From Antedon bifida (taxonomy: Eukaryota > Echinodermata > Crinoidea > Comatulida > Antedonidae): DNA of 64,000 nucleotides. The stretch covers positions 5,319,501 through 5,383,500 of the forward strand of contig OY727100.1 of assembly GCA_963402885.1 (NCBI GenBank), read 5' to 3'. The position numbers and the translations under genes were made by a program. Position 1 is the stretch's first letter. Each line of letters begins with the position of its first letter. The notes under the pieces were generated by a model, which saw nothing but the letters and a program-made list of their open reading frames with translations, was not told the DNA's origin and made no database searches. Shown here piece by piece: positions 10,775 to 25,700 of the stretch.

Positions 10775-13700
10775 ATGGCTGACAATGGGGAAGAAGTGCT
10801 CGTTAATGGAAAACCAATCTCCACATTAAGAGTTTTAGATTTAAAACAAGAGCTAAAAAAACGAAAGTTACCAAACAATGGAACTAAAAGCCAACTTCTG
10901 TCACGATTGAAAGCGGTATAATATTTTTTTATTTGCAATATTTCGTCATTTTAAAATGTAGCCTGGTAAAATAGTCTGAGTAGATTGTTTGGCTAGCTTC
11001 TCTGATTGATGAGACACACGACGGCGCGGCGCGCGATAGTGTTGTTGGGGCCGGCTGGATGATCATGATAGGTAGACCAGCAAGTATCGTATCGTAAGCA
11101 GCGACGAATGTGATTACATTGGTAGTAAAGTAGGCATATTAGTTTAATATCTAGGCCTACCACTACTTACTACTATCTGCTGTAACAGTGTAGCCTTGCT
11201 AGGCCTAGCTAGCCTAGCAGGAATCCGGAATGATTCGGCCATGCTGAACTGAAATTTGAAAAGTGGACCTGTTCCACCCATTTTTGGGCCGAAACGTCTC
11301 GCGTCAAAACCAATGATTGTTAAAATACATTTTTTAAAGGTGTTTGAACTACCATTTTAATTTTGGACTAGCTAGGATATGCGTACCGCCACTGGACATA
11401 TACCTTGAATATACCTTGAAACGTAGGACTTAAAGAACTAGCTCATTTGTCCCTCCATTGTCATCAATGAGAACTCCTCGGTAACATATGGGCGAAACTT
11501 GAGATGGTGGTCAGACCATAACATTGCAATGCCGGTTTTGAACTTGTTAATCGTTGGTTCCGTCACAATATGGTTTGGTAGCGAGTTCCAATCATTTATA
11601 ACTCTAACTGCATATGCTCTTTTTCTAATGTTTTTATTATATTTGGATTTCGATAACTTAAACATTCCCCCTGGTTTGCTGGTATTTAGATCTTTGAAAT
11701 AATTTTCCTGATTTTATCAAATTTCAAATCGTGATTTCTGTAGAGTTTCAAAAACATGTCCGACCACCATGTCGCCCTCTACATAGCCTCATAACAAAAG
11801 ATAGTTATACGTACAGTCGCTGGACGTATTAACATGTATTTTGTTATACGTACCGCAGTTGGCTGACGCTGGACCGTGACGTACAACGTGTAAAACTCGT
11901 CTTAAATAATAAAACTCTTAAATATTAAAACTCGTCCTAAATATTAAAACTTGTTTAAATATTAAAACTCGTCCTAAATATTAAAACTCGTCCTAAATAT
12001 TAAAACTCGCCCTAAATATTAAAACTCATCCTAAATAATAAAACTCGTCCTAAATAATAAAACTCGTCCTAAATAATAAAACTCGTCCTAAATAATAAAA
12101 CAGGTCCAAAATATTAAAACTCGTCCTAAATATTAAAAACCTAACCCCTCTAAATAACCTAAAAAAAAGAAGTCGTCAAGCAGAGAATCGATCCCACAAC
12201 CTCTAGGCCATAGCCTCATCACAAACCCACCACGCCACACAGCTGGCTTGCAGAAAAACGAAACAAAAGCTAAATCATCGGATTAACATGTGACATCTAA
12301 ATGCTCTATAATTGGTTGCGTGTCGTGATGTATAAGTATAAGTATAACAGTTACAGTATACAGTTATACGTACCGTCGCTGTACGTATAGCCAGTCCCTT
12401 TAATTTTATTGATATTGCAAATGTTGATATAAACTAAATTACTAAAAACCATTATTTTATTGCAATTATTATTTCGAAAACTGTGTTCGTGCATTCACAA
12501 AACAGCCAACAGAGGCGTAATTTGTTTACATCGCTTGCATGTCTAAAAAATGCTACACGCCAAGTGTCGTAAAACCCAAACATTTATATTTTATTTGAAA
12601 TGTGATGTGTTTTTACGTGGAAAAATATAGGTACAGTATTTGTTGTTGCCCTACAAGCTTGGGGTTTATTTATATAAAATTGTTATTAATGCGATTTAAT
12701 AATGAGGCAAATGACAGCAAGCAAACTTACAGACACTAGAAAAAAAAGGTCTTTTTTTTTAAATCAAAACATACCGCATGATTTAAAATGTAATTTCTAT
12801 CATATTATCGTGTGTATTTTATTATTATACTATTTATATAAATCGTAAGCCTACAGTATTTATTTGAGAAATCAGGATTTTAAATGAACCTGTACAAATC
12901 CGGCAAACTATACTGTAGTGTAAAAAAAAAAACAATAGGTACCTGTGTATTTATGCAAACAAATATTTTTGTATTAAACCAAAAAAATATACAGTACTTA
13001 TACTGTACAAATACTGGCATGGTAGTAGTAGTACATTAGTAGTATATTCCTAGCCCAATACATTCTGCAATGATATCAACTTTCACTGTTTCAGTCACCA
13101 TGCTGACATTAAATGTTCCACCTTTTTGCATTGTATTTCCTGTGAAATATTTTCCGTTATCCTCATGTTTTTATTGTATTAAATAAAATGAATTCATTAC
13201 AGTTACTAAACAGATTTAACGTAACCGATTAGGCCCTAATATTACTTGTAAATTGTTGTCAATATAATAATGTGTATGTTGTGGTTTTGTTTGTTAGCAA
13301 TTGTCTTTGGAGAAACTGCAACAAGAACCAGTTTCAGATGGACTACCAAATCAATCTGTAAGTTACTGTAGTTAATATATTCATTTGTTTGACACTAAAA
13401 ACTAAACATGATTAGTTTGGTTATTTTGAAAGTCTGGTTTTCACATTGCGAATTTGAGATAATTATCATTCTCATTTTAGTAGAGTCTATCAGTAGTTTT
13501 TGGAGATTGAATTGAACTGTATTGTGGCCAACATGGTTGGTTTACAGTATTATTATATGGTAATTGCTGCTAATTGAGGCAAGGTATCATTTATTTATTT
13601 TCTACCTAAATCATTTTTCGTAAAAATTAATGTTTTATGGTTCAATGGATTAACAGTATCCAAGTGTATACAGACTATTGTATTTCATAACATTATAGTG

Positions 13701-16700
13701 ATTACTTTTCCTCATACAAGCTTTGCTTTTTTGGAATTATCAAAATAATCAAATGATATAATTTTCTTATTATAAACTATAGAGAAATAAATGTTACTTT
13801 GATTGATTGATTGATGATCATTACAGATTACTGCAGATGAGAATGTTGGATCAAACTCATTTATACAGCAATATTTGAAACAACAACAAGAGCTATTGGC
13901 ACAGAGAGAAGCATTGCATGATGGTATGTATAAGTGTTGAATCAATGTGGAATCAGAATAATTTTATTTTCAAAACTGTTAAATATACAAATTTCTGTAA
14001 TGTTTTTGGTAGGTTAATTATCATGTACATAGGTAATAAGATTTTCATCATTAATATTAACTAAATTTAACTTAAACATTTTAACAGCCTCTGAACATAA
14101 ACACAAATTAGATGAAGTGCCTCCAGCATTAACTGATGAAGTAGAAGAGCTTAACAAGTCATTAAGTAGAAGTGGTTCTGACGACGACCCATCAATGGAC
14201 ACAGAATCTCCAAAATCAACTCATAAAAGTGGTGAGAAAGTACAGAAGGTAGAAGACAATCAAGTTGAAGCTGAGGAGAAGCAAACTGATATAAATGATT
14301 CAAAACCAGAAACTGCTGAGCAGAAAGAAGATATTACTCGCAAACGGCGTCGTATCAATAGAAGTTTTAACTCACAGAATTCTTCAGAGAAAAAGGAACC
14401 AGAGAGAGCACGGAGAAGGTCAAAACGATCACAGGACCTTGAAGGAACTGAGAACAAAGGGGATAAAACAAGTACACCAGTGGATACCATGGAAACAGAA
14501 GAGGTTTTTGTTAAGCCAGGAACTGATGTTGAGGAGGTAGACATAAGTAATGTGCCAAAATCTCAAGAAGTTGAAAGCCAAGCTGAGCAATCAGCGAAAT
14601 CTGAATCAGAAGTCGGGAAGGAAGAAAAATGCAAAGCTGAAGATGAGAAAGAGGTTGTTGCTGAACCTACTGAGAAGGATGTTAAGGTAGAAACTGAAGT
14701 GACTGAAAAGACTAAAACATTAGATGACAAAGCTACTAAAAAGGATGTCTCAGCTAAACAGAAAACTGAAAATGTCTCTTCTTGTGAGCCAACTAAAGAA
14801 AAGGTGATTTCTGAAGAAGATCCAAATAAAGAGATACAAGAATCTACCAAAACCTGCTCTAGTGATGACAACATTCCAGAGATATCCCAGGAAAACAAAT
14901 CAGAAATTACTAAAACCTCTGAAGAAGTCACTGATCAGAAAGTAGTGCAAGCAGAAAATCAAGATACAGAAGAAGAGTCAAAAGAAGAACCTAGTTCAGT
15001 TGATATGACATCACCTGAAAAAGACAATAAGAGTAGTAAAAGTAGTAGCCAGTCGTCATCTTCATCATCAAGTTCATCATCAGCAGAATCTAGAACCAGC
15101 ACTCCTACTCCTGAAAAGCAGAAACAGGTTCATGAAACTGAGGTTTGTAATTATTGTATTAAAACAAATATTCTTACTGGCAGGCAGTATAGTTGTATCT
15201 GTGCATATGATGCTGATTCATTATAAATATGTTTTTTTTTTTCTTCAACATTTTGATATAGGTGGTTTTAACAAAAACCAAAGAAATAATTCAAAGTAAA
15301 GCAGCAGAAAATGAAGAGAACACTGAAAATACAATTGAGATGGATAAATTAGAAAGGTATGTTAGTATGCTTCATTTAACAACTAATTTAGGTTTATTTA
15401 TTGACAAATGAGTTATTATATAGCAAACATTCGTTATTACTAAAGAAACGCAATAACAGTTCAAAAATCGCTGTCTGCAATTGAGGGTTAATATAAGATA
15501 AAATACAAAACTAGTGATCTTAATGTTGAAATTACAATTATTTTTTCTATTGGGTCATTTCCCCTCAATTCAAGTAATGATTTACATCATCACCTCATGA
15601 ATTTGGATTAAATTTCAGTCCCTAAGCTAAAATTTCATAATTCCAAATTTTTGCTTAATCAAACTGCCGTTTTAAAAGATAAGAATGGAAGAGAAGGCCT
15701 CTTCCTTGGTTTGAAAAAGTTATCTTTTGGATTGGACATGTATTATTTTCACGCCATGCCTTTAGGCAGTTGTATTCCCAGAGGACATAAGCATTAAGAA
15801 GCAGTACCACTACAGAAATGGGAATTTGTAAACTCAACTATTATTTATAGGTCCATGCTCGACGACCCAAAGCATGTCTGGGAAAAGAGAGTCTATGAGA
15901 TTTATGCAACAGACACTGACAGGTACTGTAGTATAGTCTCTGTAGTATAGTCTGTCTGTCTTTGAATGAGGCAAAATAAACACTTTTTTATTTATTAAAC
16001 ATGTAATATATTTTATTGAATTTTACCATGTTAATATACAAAATATATTACTAGAAACCTTAATTGTATGTAATTATTTTATATCGAAAAATGGTGTAGT
16101 TTATTGCCGAGGGTGCAATTTGTTACTTCGTTCGCATGGCTAAAAACGATTATTTTCAGCGATGTTTTATAATTCTTTTTTTATTATAATATTTATACAA
16201 AACATCAGGTTGAAAAAAAAAGAGTTGAGCAGCGTTTTTTGTAAGAAATATATCTTGTTTATTATTATTACAACATCAGGTGAGTTTGCAGGTGTGTTAT
16301 TAGTGCAGTACTTGTTTTTGTAAAAAAAAAAATATTAAAAAATATATTCTGTAAAAAATAGGAGGGGTGCGTATGCCCCATTGGTCCCCCGCTTAACCAT
16401 GAGAGAGTTTCAATAATTTTGCTTCAGAGTACCACATATGCATGGAGTAGTGAAATTTACAATTGAGTGTGTAGCCTTGTTGTTGAGATGCTCGGCTACA
16501 ATACTGGCAGTGCAACAAGTTGTTTATGACAAGTTTTATTTGCTGAATGTGCTGGAAAAATTACAGGAAAAACTGTTATTTAAAAACTGAAGTGCCTGAA
16601 AAGACTAAACATCAGATGACAATGCTACTAAAAAAGAAACAATTGAGTGTGCAGTTGTGGCCTTGTGGTTGGAATACTCGGCTGCAATACTGCAACAAGT

Positions 16701-19700
16701 TATTTATTTGCTGAATAAAAGATGCTTCTAAAAAAATTTGTATCCAACAACAATGAAATGGCTTTACAAACTTATAATATTATGAAGCGATTTGCCTACA
16801 TCATCCTAACACACATTCAATGTCATGTGTTGCACTGTTACATTGCTATGATGACCAGTGTTCTGCTTCCCCATGTAATGTACATTATTGTTATTACTTG
16901 GCAAAATTGCTAAGTATAGTGCTTGCTTTGTTTGTTAGCACGTTTCACAAACTTACAAAACAAGAACATGATTTTCAGGAAAATCGATATATTGGTCAGT
17001 CACAAAATCTTATTATATTAAAATCTGACTTATCTGTATCTTTCATACAAGATATTAAATAGCACGCTCTCTGTATTCTTTAACATGGAACAAAATATCA
17101 AGTAGTGAGCCCTCTCTCTGGAATATAGTTTTCCTTGATATATTTTGCCAAGTACTTCACTCAGTTTCCGAGTGCTTTCATTTATAGCAAGATAACGTCC
17201 ACAATTTGTATTAGTTATTGTCCAGAATGTTTGGGTTTTAATAGGTATATATCTATTGATTTTCAAGAAAATTGATATTGGTCACATCACAAAAGCTTAT
17301 TATATTAAAACTTGACTTACCTGTATTTTCCATATGAGATAATAAATAGTACGCCCTCTGTATTCTTTTAGCATGGACCGAATTAGTGAGCCTGCTCTCT
17401 CTCATAATATTGTTTTACCTGATATATTTTGAGTACTTTCATTTTGATTGTTGCCTGCTTTAAAGCCCCATTCCCTACAAATGTTGACGTTTGTTAAAAA
17501 ATGCATATATATTAATTTAAAATCATTTAAAACGGGTCATTCCTTAAATGTACGTTTTATGGTATATTATAACAATATAGAAAAATGCACTACCCAAAAA
17601 GTAGCTGGCGTCGGATAGCCTTTTGTGGACTGTCTGTAGGCCTAGCCTAGGTAGGCTTATGTTTGTAAGCCTAGCTGGTAAACAACAATGTATGTTTGGA
17701 TTTATAGTGGGCTACTTAGAATATTAGAAATAACTTATTTTTCACATTTTTAACCATTTAAAGACGAAAAGAGTTATCGCATTAGGACCATATAGTAATT
17801 ATTTTTACATTATATATGTAGTTTAGATATAAAATCGTAGGGAATGGGACTTTAAAAATGTTGATGTTCGTTAAAATAAACAGTTTTGATAGGCAAAACT
17901 GCCAATAACAAAATAGTGGTTATGAAATACGTACACAGGCTTCTCCAATCAAGATGCCAACTGTACCATTTAATGGTTAAGTTATGGTAAGAATAATATA
18001 ATTATGCTGATATGTCAAGTCTGTTTTCAATTGTTATGTTATAAATTAGTTTGGCATTATAAAAGCACCTCCAGAATATTTTTATCCTAATTAATTGTTA
18101 AAATTATATAAGTTTATCAATGTGTACGTCATTGAATGAAGCTCAATTATATTTTTTATTCAAAAGAAATATGTTCAAAATGTATTAATTATGGTTTATA
18201 TGTAGTTATATGTCGTGTCAATAGGTTACATGTGCAAGATTCTCTATGCTGTATTCTTTTGTTACTGCAATTGGTTTGAGATTTTCTGATTTCATTAGTT
18301 ATGTATGCGCTTCACTGTATGACCTCAGTTGTGAACCCTACTTCCTCTTATGGTATATTAATCACAGCTAACGATGCAGCGATAAGACATACAAAGAATA
18401 TTCTTGAAAGCTACAGATATACTTTAGATATAAAAATTATGGCTGCTGTTAGATAGAGGGATGAATACATTTATAGAAGCGTCTGTAGTGTAATCATTAT
18501 GTATAATACATGATTATATGTACATTGCATTGACATGTCTGCTGACTGTATTCTACGACATTGTTTGTGAGAAGGTTTAACATATTTTCTGTTGATGTGT
18601 TAAAATGCCATTTACACTGAACATGTGAGTTGATTTATACAGATAAGGTTCAAAGTTACAGTATATTATTGCAGGTTTATTTAGTGATGTTTGATTAATA
18701 TTTTGTTTACATTAACACTCTCTATTCTGGTTCACTTAAAATGTTTATATAATATTGACTATAGGTTGAAAATAAATGTTTTTGCTAGCATGAAATTGCA
18801 TTTTTCTTTATAGGAGCACACAACAATCGGATTCAAATAAAGATTTGGAAACTGATGATAAAGATATCCCGATGGAAACGGATGAACCAAAACCAACCAA
18901 GACCTCTAAAAAAGATGCATCATCTTTGCCGAAGGTTGTCCAAGAGGATGGAAAGAGCGAACAGATTCAGGAAGAGAAAACAGTAGATGATGAAATAAAA
19001 GAAAAGGTTCAGGAAGAGGAAATGGGTGTAGAAGATGATGGCATAAAAGATGTTGTTGAGGAACAAGAGAAACCAAAGGAGGATGGAAAGCCTACTAAGG
19101 TATGTCTTAACGTGATTAGATAGTAATACTGTAATAGTATACTTTCTATTGTTATATTTAAAATATATTTAAATTGATAATTTTATTGTATGTCTTAACG
19201 TGATTAGATAGTAATACTGTAATAGTATACTTTCTATTGTTATATTTAAAATATATTTAAATTGATAATTTTATAAAAATTGTCCCATTTGATATAATTT
19301 TGATTTTAATACCTGTAGGATATATTCTTAATTTTGAAATTATTTAATTATAAGTAAATAAATTAATAACAGCTTTACATTTAATATGCCATTAACATTA
19401 TCATCATAAAATCAAATTTAATATGTGTTTATAGTGGAGCTTGGTGGTTAATGTGCCTGCCCTCCCAGGGTTCAGGATTCAATCCTGACCTACAATAGTG
19501 CAAGGGTTGTAACTCACAGATCTTTCAACTCCACTGTCTAAGCCTCAAATGAGTTTATAAGCACAATAAATTATAAAATAATTTATCCTGTAATTGGCAA
19601 GTTACTCACTGTTGGATGTGTATGAAATAAGATAAAAAAAATACATAATTTTAATCCTGCATTGAGTTAATTGATTGTTGTCATTACATTGTGCAGTTGT

Positions 19701-22700
19701 ATGTCCATTACGGTGCATATTCTACAAATTTGAATAAATATTTCTATCCAAATACAAAATATTTTTAATTTCATAATTTTTAATTTAAAGGCAATTTCCA
19801 AATATAAATCCTACTTTGATTCCATTATTTTTTAATTGGAATATATTTGATTTTTAATTTATCAAATTATTATAATAAATATATTAAACTAGGCTTAAAA
19901 TCATTTACTAAATCTTAATTTATTAATTAACGTCATAATGAAACAAAAGTATGGTTTTCATAGTAATAATTAGTTGTAATATATTTTCAAAAACTGTATT
20001 TTGCATTGTGTGTGTTCTTACCTTTATATGAACTGTTTGTGTAGCCAAGGCGGGTTGAGCTTACTTGGCGTACGTGTAGTACTGGTTGACTGGAGTGATG
20101 AGGGAATCCTGCCTATCATGCCCTGACGATACATACCTTTACCCCTCCCAGGGCCTATTTACTTTAATGAGATGTTGCTGTATACAGAGGAGCACGTAAA
20201 AGCTAACGAATAAAAGCTTAATTAGCACAAACATTCAGATGAATATGAAGACTAGCTGTTAAAATGGCATATTTTCAATTCAAAGAAACTGTTGCTGTGT
20301 ATTGAAAATGATGATTATTAATACATGTGGAAGAAAACCTGCAAGTAAAATAAACTACAATACTACTGATATTTGGACTATGAGACATTAAAAGTAACAC
20401 CAAACCTGATTGTTTGATACAAATTTGTACGTGATCATAAAATAATTACCAATGAATATTATTTGTGATGTCATTGACACTGCTGTCTATGCAACACAAC
20501 AAGACCCTGAACACTACTGTAATTGTTTCACCATTATTACAATATTTGCAACAAACTCTACTTATCTTCAAGTCGTCAAGTAATTACTACGGAAGATTCA
20601 AGAATAATTAATATTGCAATAAAAAGCCATTTGCATACTCGAAAAAGGCTATTATGATTTACTAGCAAAACAGATGAAATTTTTAAAATTTGGTTTTAAA
20701 AATTTATGGAGTTGAAATTTACTGTTTACAGATACTAAAATGAAGACGTTTAAACATTCATCATTTTATACATATTCAAAGAATAAAAGGAACATTATGT
20801 TTTTCAATAATTTGAAACCAACAATATTGTACTAGCAAGAACACTTTTTAAAAAGCATACAGAAGCTGTTTGGAAATTGTCATCACCTAGTTCAAGAAGT
20901 ACAGCATTATATTGTACTGTAGCAATCCTTGTTAAAACATTTAGAATATTACAACGTGCAAGCTAGACTGTGGCGAAGAAGGCTCTTGAAATAAACTTTC
21001 ATCATGCAGCTGTGAACAATATAATTATTTTGCAAGAGGAGTGATGAAATGGAGTTGTAGTATTTTCCCTAATTCATTCCCATCGGGTTGAACCAGGCTC
21101 AAAGGGCACCTATCAGCTGTTGACCAACCAGCATGGAAAACCACTGTAGGGAGTGTCAAATTACAACATGTATCATAACTAATCCAATCTAACATTGTCA
21201 TTAGAAAGTCTCTAACGCAATCACCATTACAAATTGGAAATTGGTAAATTCTATAATACTGTATAATATAAATTTTGTTAAAGACGGTAAAGCTTGGTAT
21301 TGTGTTAAAGACCCTCTTTTGACAAACTGCTTTTGTTGCATTTATTCTTTTTAAATTATTGTTTTATTTTTTTATATCCATAATATACTGACAATAACAT
21401 ATATATTTTTTAACTATAACATATTAAAAATGTGTTAAATAGTAAGACTAAATGGTATGTGTTTATACAGGACTATTTTCTAATATTTTTGAGTTCTAAA
21501 ATGTGAAATGGTTAGAGTTTACTTTAAATTTAATTGATGACCTGTCCTACAATCTATACCATACAAAGCTACTGTAGCTATTAATGAATATACAAAATGA
21601 ATAATAATTGTCATTTCACCTGTAATTGACTTGAACCACAATCATTGACTCTCATTTTATCTGATCATTAAGTCAGAGCTTTTGAATGCTTTCAATGAAG
21701 TGCCATAATTCTTTTCTTGTTGTATTTTTTATTACATAACATATTTGAACTTCCTAATACTTATTATTACTATGAAATGTTGGCAATTGTTCTAACATTA
21801 ACTGATGTCAGTATATTATGGTGACAATTATGTATGAAAAGCAAATTAACAGTACATAATAATGCATAATATGTGTTTCGTATTTCTGTATATCCATCAT
21901 ATAGGTTCTTAAGGTGATCAAAAAAGAGGTTAAGGAGTATAAACCTATAAAAACCAGGCGTATTGCATTACACGGTAAGCTGTATTTAATACAACCGATT
22001 ATTATTGTTTGTTAAAACCACCATCGGTACACGTCCATCTCTGTAAAAAGGCAGGTAAAAGTATCTCGGAGAGGCCGGTAAAGATTATGAGTTGAATCTG
22101 CGCATGCTCTACGTTTTTGTTTTTCAATTGCGCATTCGGTAAACATTTTGGAAGGTCATAAACGCGACGTTTTGACGGTAAATGTTTACCTCTAATTATT
22201 ATTATTACTCATTATTCTTGAAATCAACTGTTACATGATAAGGTGGTAAGGTTATCCATAATATTACCCAATGAAAATGAGTATTGATTGATTCAATTAC
22301 CACTTGCTCTTGCTGAAAGAAGAATACTTTAATAGTAAAAAAATTACTTATAAATATAGACCCACATGTTCATGTGATATCCTTTTATATCAAATGTTGT
22401 ACATATTATTAGTGAATGTCTGGCAGTGTCAATTGAGAGATCTAACAACATTATGGATATATGGGAGTCCACCGACACCCTTGAATATTTTTTCTTTCAT
22501 ACCAGAATATTTGTATATATATCTGTTTGTGCATATTAATTTACTATCTATATTTAGGATCTAAAGATAAGGAAGTTACTAAGGAGAGTGGAGAATCAAC
22601 AGTAGGTCCTAGGAAACGGAGATGGGGTTCAACTCGCAGCAAAACCGAAACACCATCTAAAACCAGTGTTAACATTAGCACTGATATGTTGAAGGTATAG

Positions 22701-25700
22701 CTATTGTTATTATTATTGTATTATATAATGTATATTGACATAGTAATAAAAACATTTTCAAACTACTTAACCCATTTTTTTTATCTTTACTCTATTTATT
22801 TCGAATTAGAGATTAAGATAAGAGAGATTACATATAACAATATTAGCGACGTTCTGCAAACTATAGGCTGCAGCCCAACCACGAAACATATCACATGAGA
22901 AATTGAAAGAAAAGCACAACAACAAAGTTCACAATAAACGGTCGAGTGTCGAGATGATAGTGTTGCCAAACACAATTTATATAGTTTGATCATCTTGTCG
23001 AAAATGAATTACAAGTGAATGCGAAAAACCACAGACTGATTGTTACCCTCCAAAATAAACAATTTCCGAGGACCTAGAGGTCCATATTCCTAAATTCTTA
23101 ACTCTACCACAAACTTTGCTCCAGCTGTCTGGTTGGGCCACGGCTTGGTTCTGGGAACCGGATTTTAGGTTGCAAAATATAAGGTTTGCAGAGTGCTGTT
23201 ATATACAGTATTTTAATAATGTGTGAATAAATTATCTCCATTTTCTTTTGGATCAAATTGTCAAATTTCGTATACAAATTTAATAACTGAATATATAAAT
23301 AATAATAATAACCCAATTGATGCTATTTAGCTGGATATCACTGTGCAACACAAAATAATAATGATGCCATCATACAGCTTAACAACAGATGGATGTTGGT
23401 CCATAAATAAATTTTTTATAAATGTCGTTGACAAGTTTAGATGTATTACGCAAGACAGTGGACGATGCTTTCGTCACAGTCAATCAACAGTGCATGTAAT
23501 ATAAAGTTTTCCATAAGCACAACAGCACAATTTAATAACAAAATAGTGTTGTTAGATAGTGTTTTACAAAGTATCTATTAAAACTTGGTATATTTTGGTC
23601 TTTTTTTATGTAGGAGATAATGCCTGAAATTGTTACAAATCCTGATAATGTAGCTATTGATATATATGAAGAACAACGTGATGATTTTGATGTTGAAAAA
23701 CCTACAGAAGAAGAATCTCCTACAAAGATAAGGAGGGTGATAACGCAAGAAGTTGCCAGTGATAACATGGAGGATGATGCAGATACAAACAAAGAGGAAA
23801 AGATGGATGATACTGAAACAAAGAAGAAGGAAGAAGATGAAGACAGTGGTGAAGATGATGAAGGTGATTCCAGTGATTCAGATGATGACAGTGATAGTTC
23901 TGAGAATGAAGACGACGAAGGTAAACAAGAAAGTGATGATGAGAAAAAGAATGGTGAAAAGAAGGAAAAGAAATCCGAAAAAGAGCCAAGTAAAACAGAA
24001 CAGCACAAAGTCCAAATGAAAGAGAATGGTGAGTCATCAAATAATTTTACTCCTACAGTATGAAATGTATTCACGAATACAACACATTCATTATTTGTCA
24101 CACCTACTATTCTAAAATACACTTTATTCATAAATCATTGATGAAGGCTAGAAGGGAAGCTAGGTCATTCAACAACTAGATGAGCATTGTAATGAGACTA
24201 TTCTGTACATTTTATTAATTGAACATGTATATTATTATTTACTTTTACTCATTTCAGAGCCACCAGCAAAAAGCATAATTAGACCACAAGTGCGTGTATC
24301 AATTGATGAACCTATTACTGTAAACAACAAACAGACACCATCTCGTAGACCTCGTAGTGAAATCATTCACATTGCCCATCTAGTGAGGCCATACACGGTT
24401 GGTCAGTTGAAAGAGCTTCTACAGAGATCAGGAACACTTGTTACGGAAGGCTTCTGGATTGATAATATCAAATCACATTGCTATGCTACTGTACGTACTA
24501 CATCATATATTTCACAATTATTAAAAGTTCAAACTGCGAGCCCTAGACTTTCTGCTAAATTGGTCAGCATATTCTTTCTGACCAAAAATAGACAGAAATA
24601 GTTATAAGGGCAGCAATTTGGTAGAAAAAATATAAAAATTTTATTTGCAAAATTGACCAATGTATTTTAAAATTTGTGAAACGATTGGAGCTAAATAAAA
24701 CTGCTCTCTCTTCTTTCCTTTTTTCACTTATTGAGTGATGGATTATTGCATTTATCCCTTCTCTGTACACAGTACTGTGTATTTTACTTTGTGTTTCAAC
24801 ATTTCACTGATTTTATCTATTTTAATATTAATTTGCCATGAGAAAAACCAATTTCAAATCTTTCGTTGATGAACTATTTGTCTTGTATCTTGTATTAGTT
24901 AAACAGACGGATTAATATTTCAACATTTGTTATTATAGTACAGCACTAAAGAGGAAGCATGTGCTGCCCGCGAGGCTTTGCATGGCAAGAAGTGGCCTAG
25001 TAGTAATCCTAAAGTGTTACATGTCGAGTTTGCGGCAGAGAATGAGGTTTGTAATCTATTATATCATAGTTGATAGTTTTAACCCCAGTTCATCGCAACA
25101 AGAAAACATCATATTGCTGAATATTTTGAATCCCTGGGAAAGCAGTCGCAACATTTCCCACACCAATGGATACAACCAATAAATTGACCTATATATCGCC
25201 GATACATTTATCATAATTATTTGTTGTATTTGTTTTGAAAGGACTAAGGAAACAATAGAATGAATACAACCTCAACTTCTAAATTGTTTATAAGGCATAA
25301 AAATAGGTTTCCTATAGAGATTATGTAAAGTAGAGACTGATGTGAACATAGTTTCTTTCAACGGAGGAAAATAGGGCCAGTGCTTGACCGCAACATTTGT
25401 TTTCCCGGATAATGTTACGAAATACCATATATATATATATTGTGTATTTTACTGTTTATATTAGTTATTGAGAGCTAAAGGAATACAAGTACCAAAACTT
25501 GTTGAACGGGAAGTAAAGCAAGAAACAGAAAAGAAAGATGTGCGACATGAACGAGAAAAGGCAAGACAAGAGCGATTGAAAGAGAAGGAAATTGGTAGAG
25601 ACCGGAAGAGAGATATCACAATGAGAGACGGTACACAGGAAGAACGACCAAGAAGAAGTTCATCACGCGATCGTAGAAGGCGAGATCGCCCTGATGAAAG

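Larger units (their letters stand above)
11376..12390. repeat. Complex repeat block bracketed by TATACGTACCGTCGCTG-type words
   Basis: Near-copies of one word sit at 11376 (GCGTACCGCCACTGGACATA), 11810 (TACGTACAGTCGCTGGACGT), 11848 (partial) and 12363 (TACGTACCGTCGCTGTACGT). Between them lie the LINE fragment, the 19-bp satellite and a tRNA-like head, so the block may be one composite element. All of it is in ACIN1 intron 1. Confidence 0.5.

Noticed and set aside
12170-12243. Possible tRNA gene on the minus strand
   Set aside because: A- and B-box-like words are present, but I could not fold acceptor and anticodon stems; better explained as a SINE head.
23532-24131. 199-codon minus-strand frame opposite ACIN1 exon 10
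   Set aside because: Antisense of an Asp/Glu/Lys-rich exon, giving Ser runs; the plus-strand exon is supported by frame, splice sites and the family.
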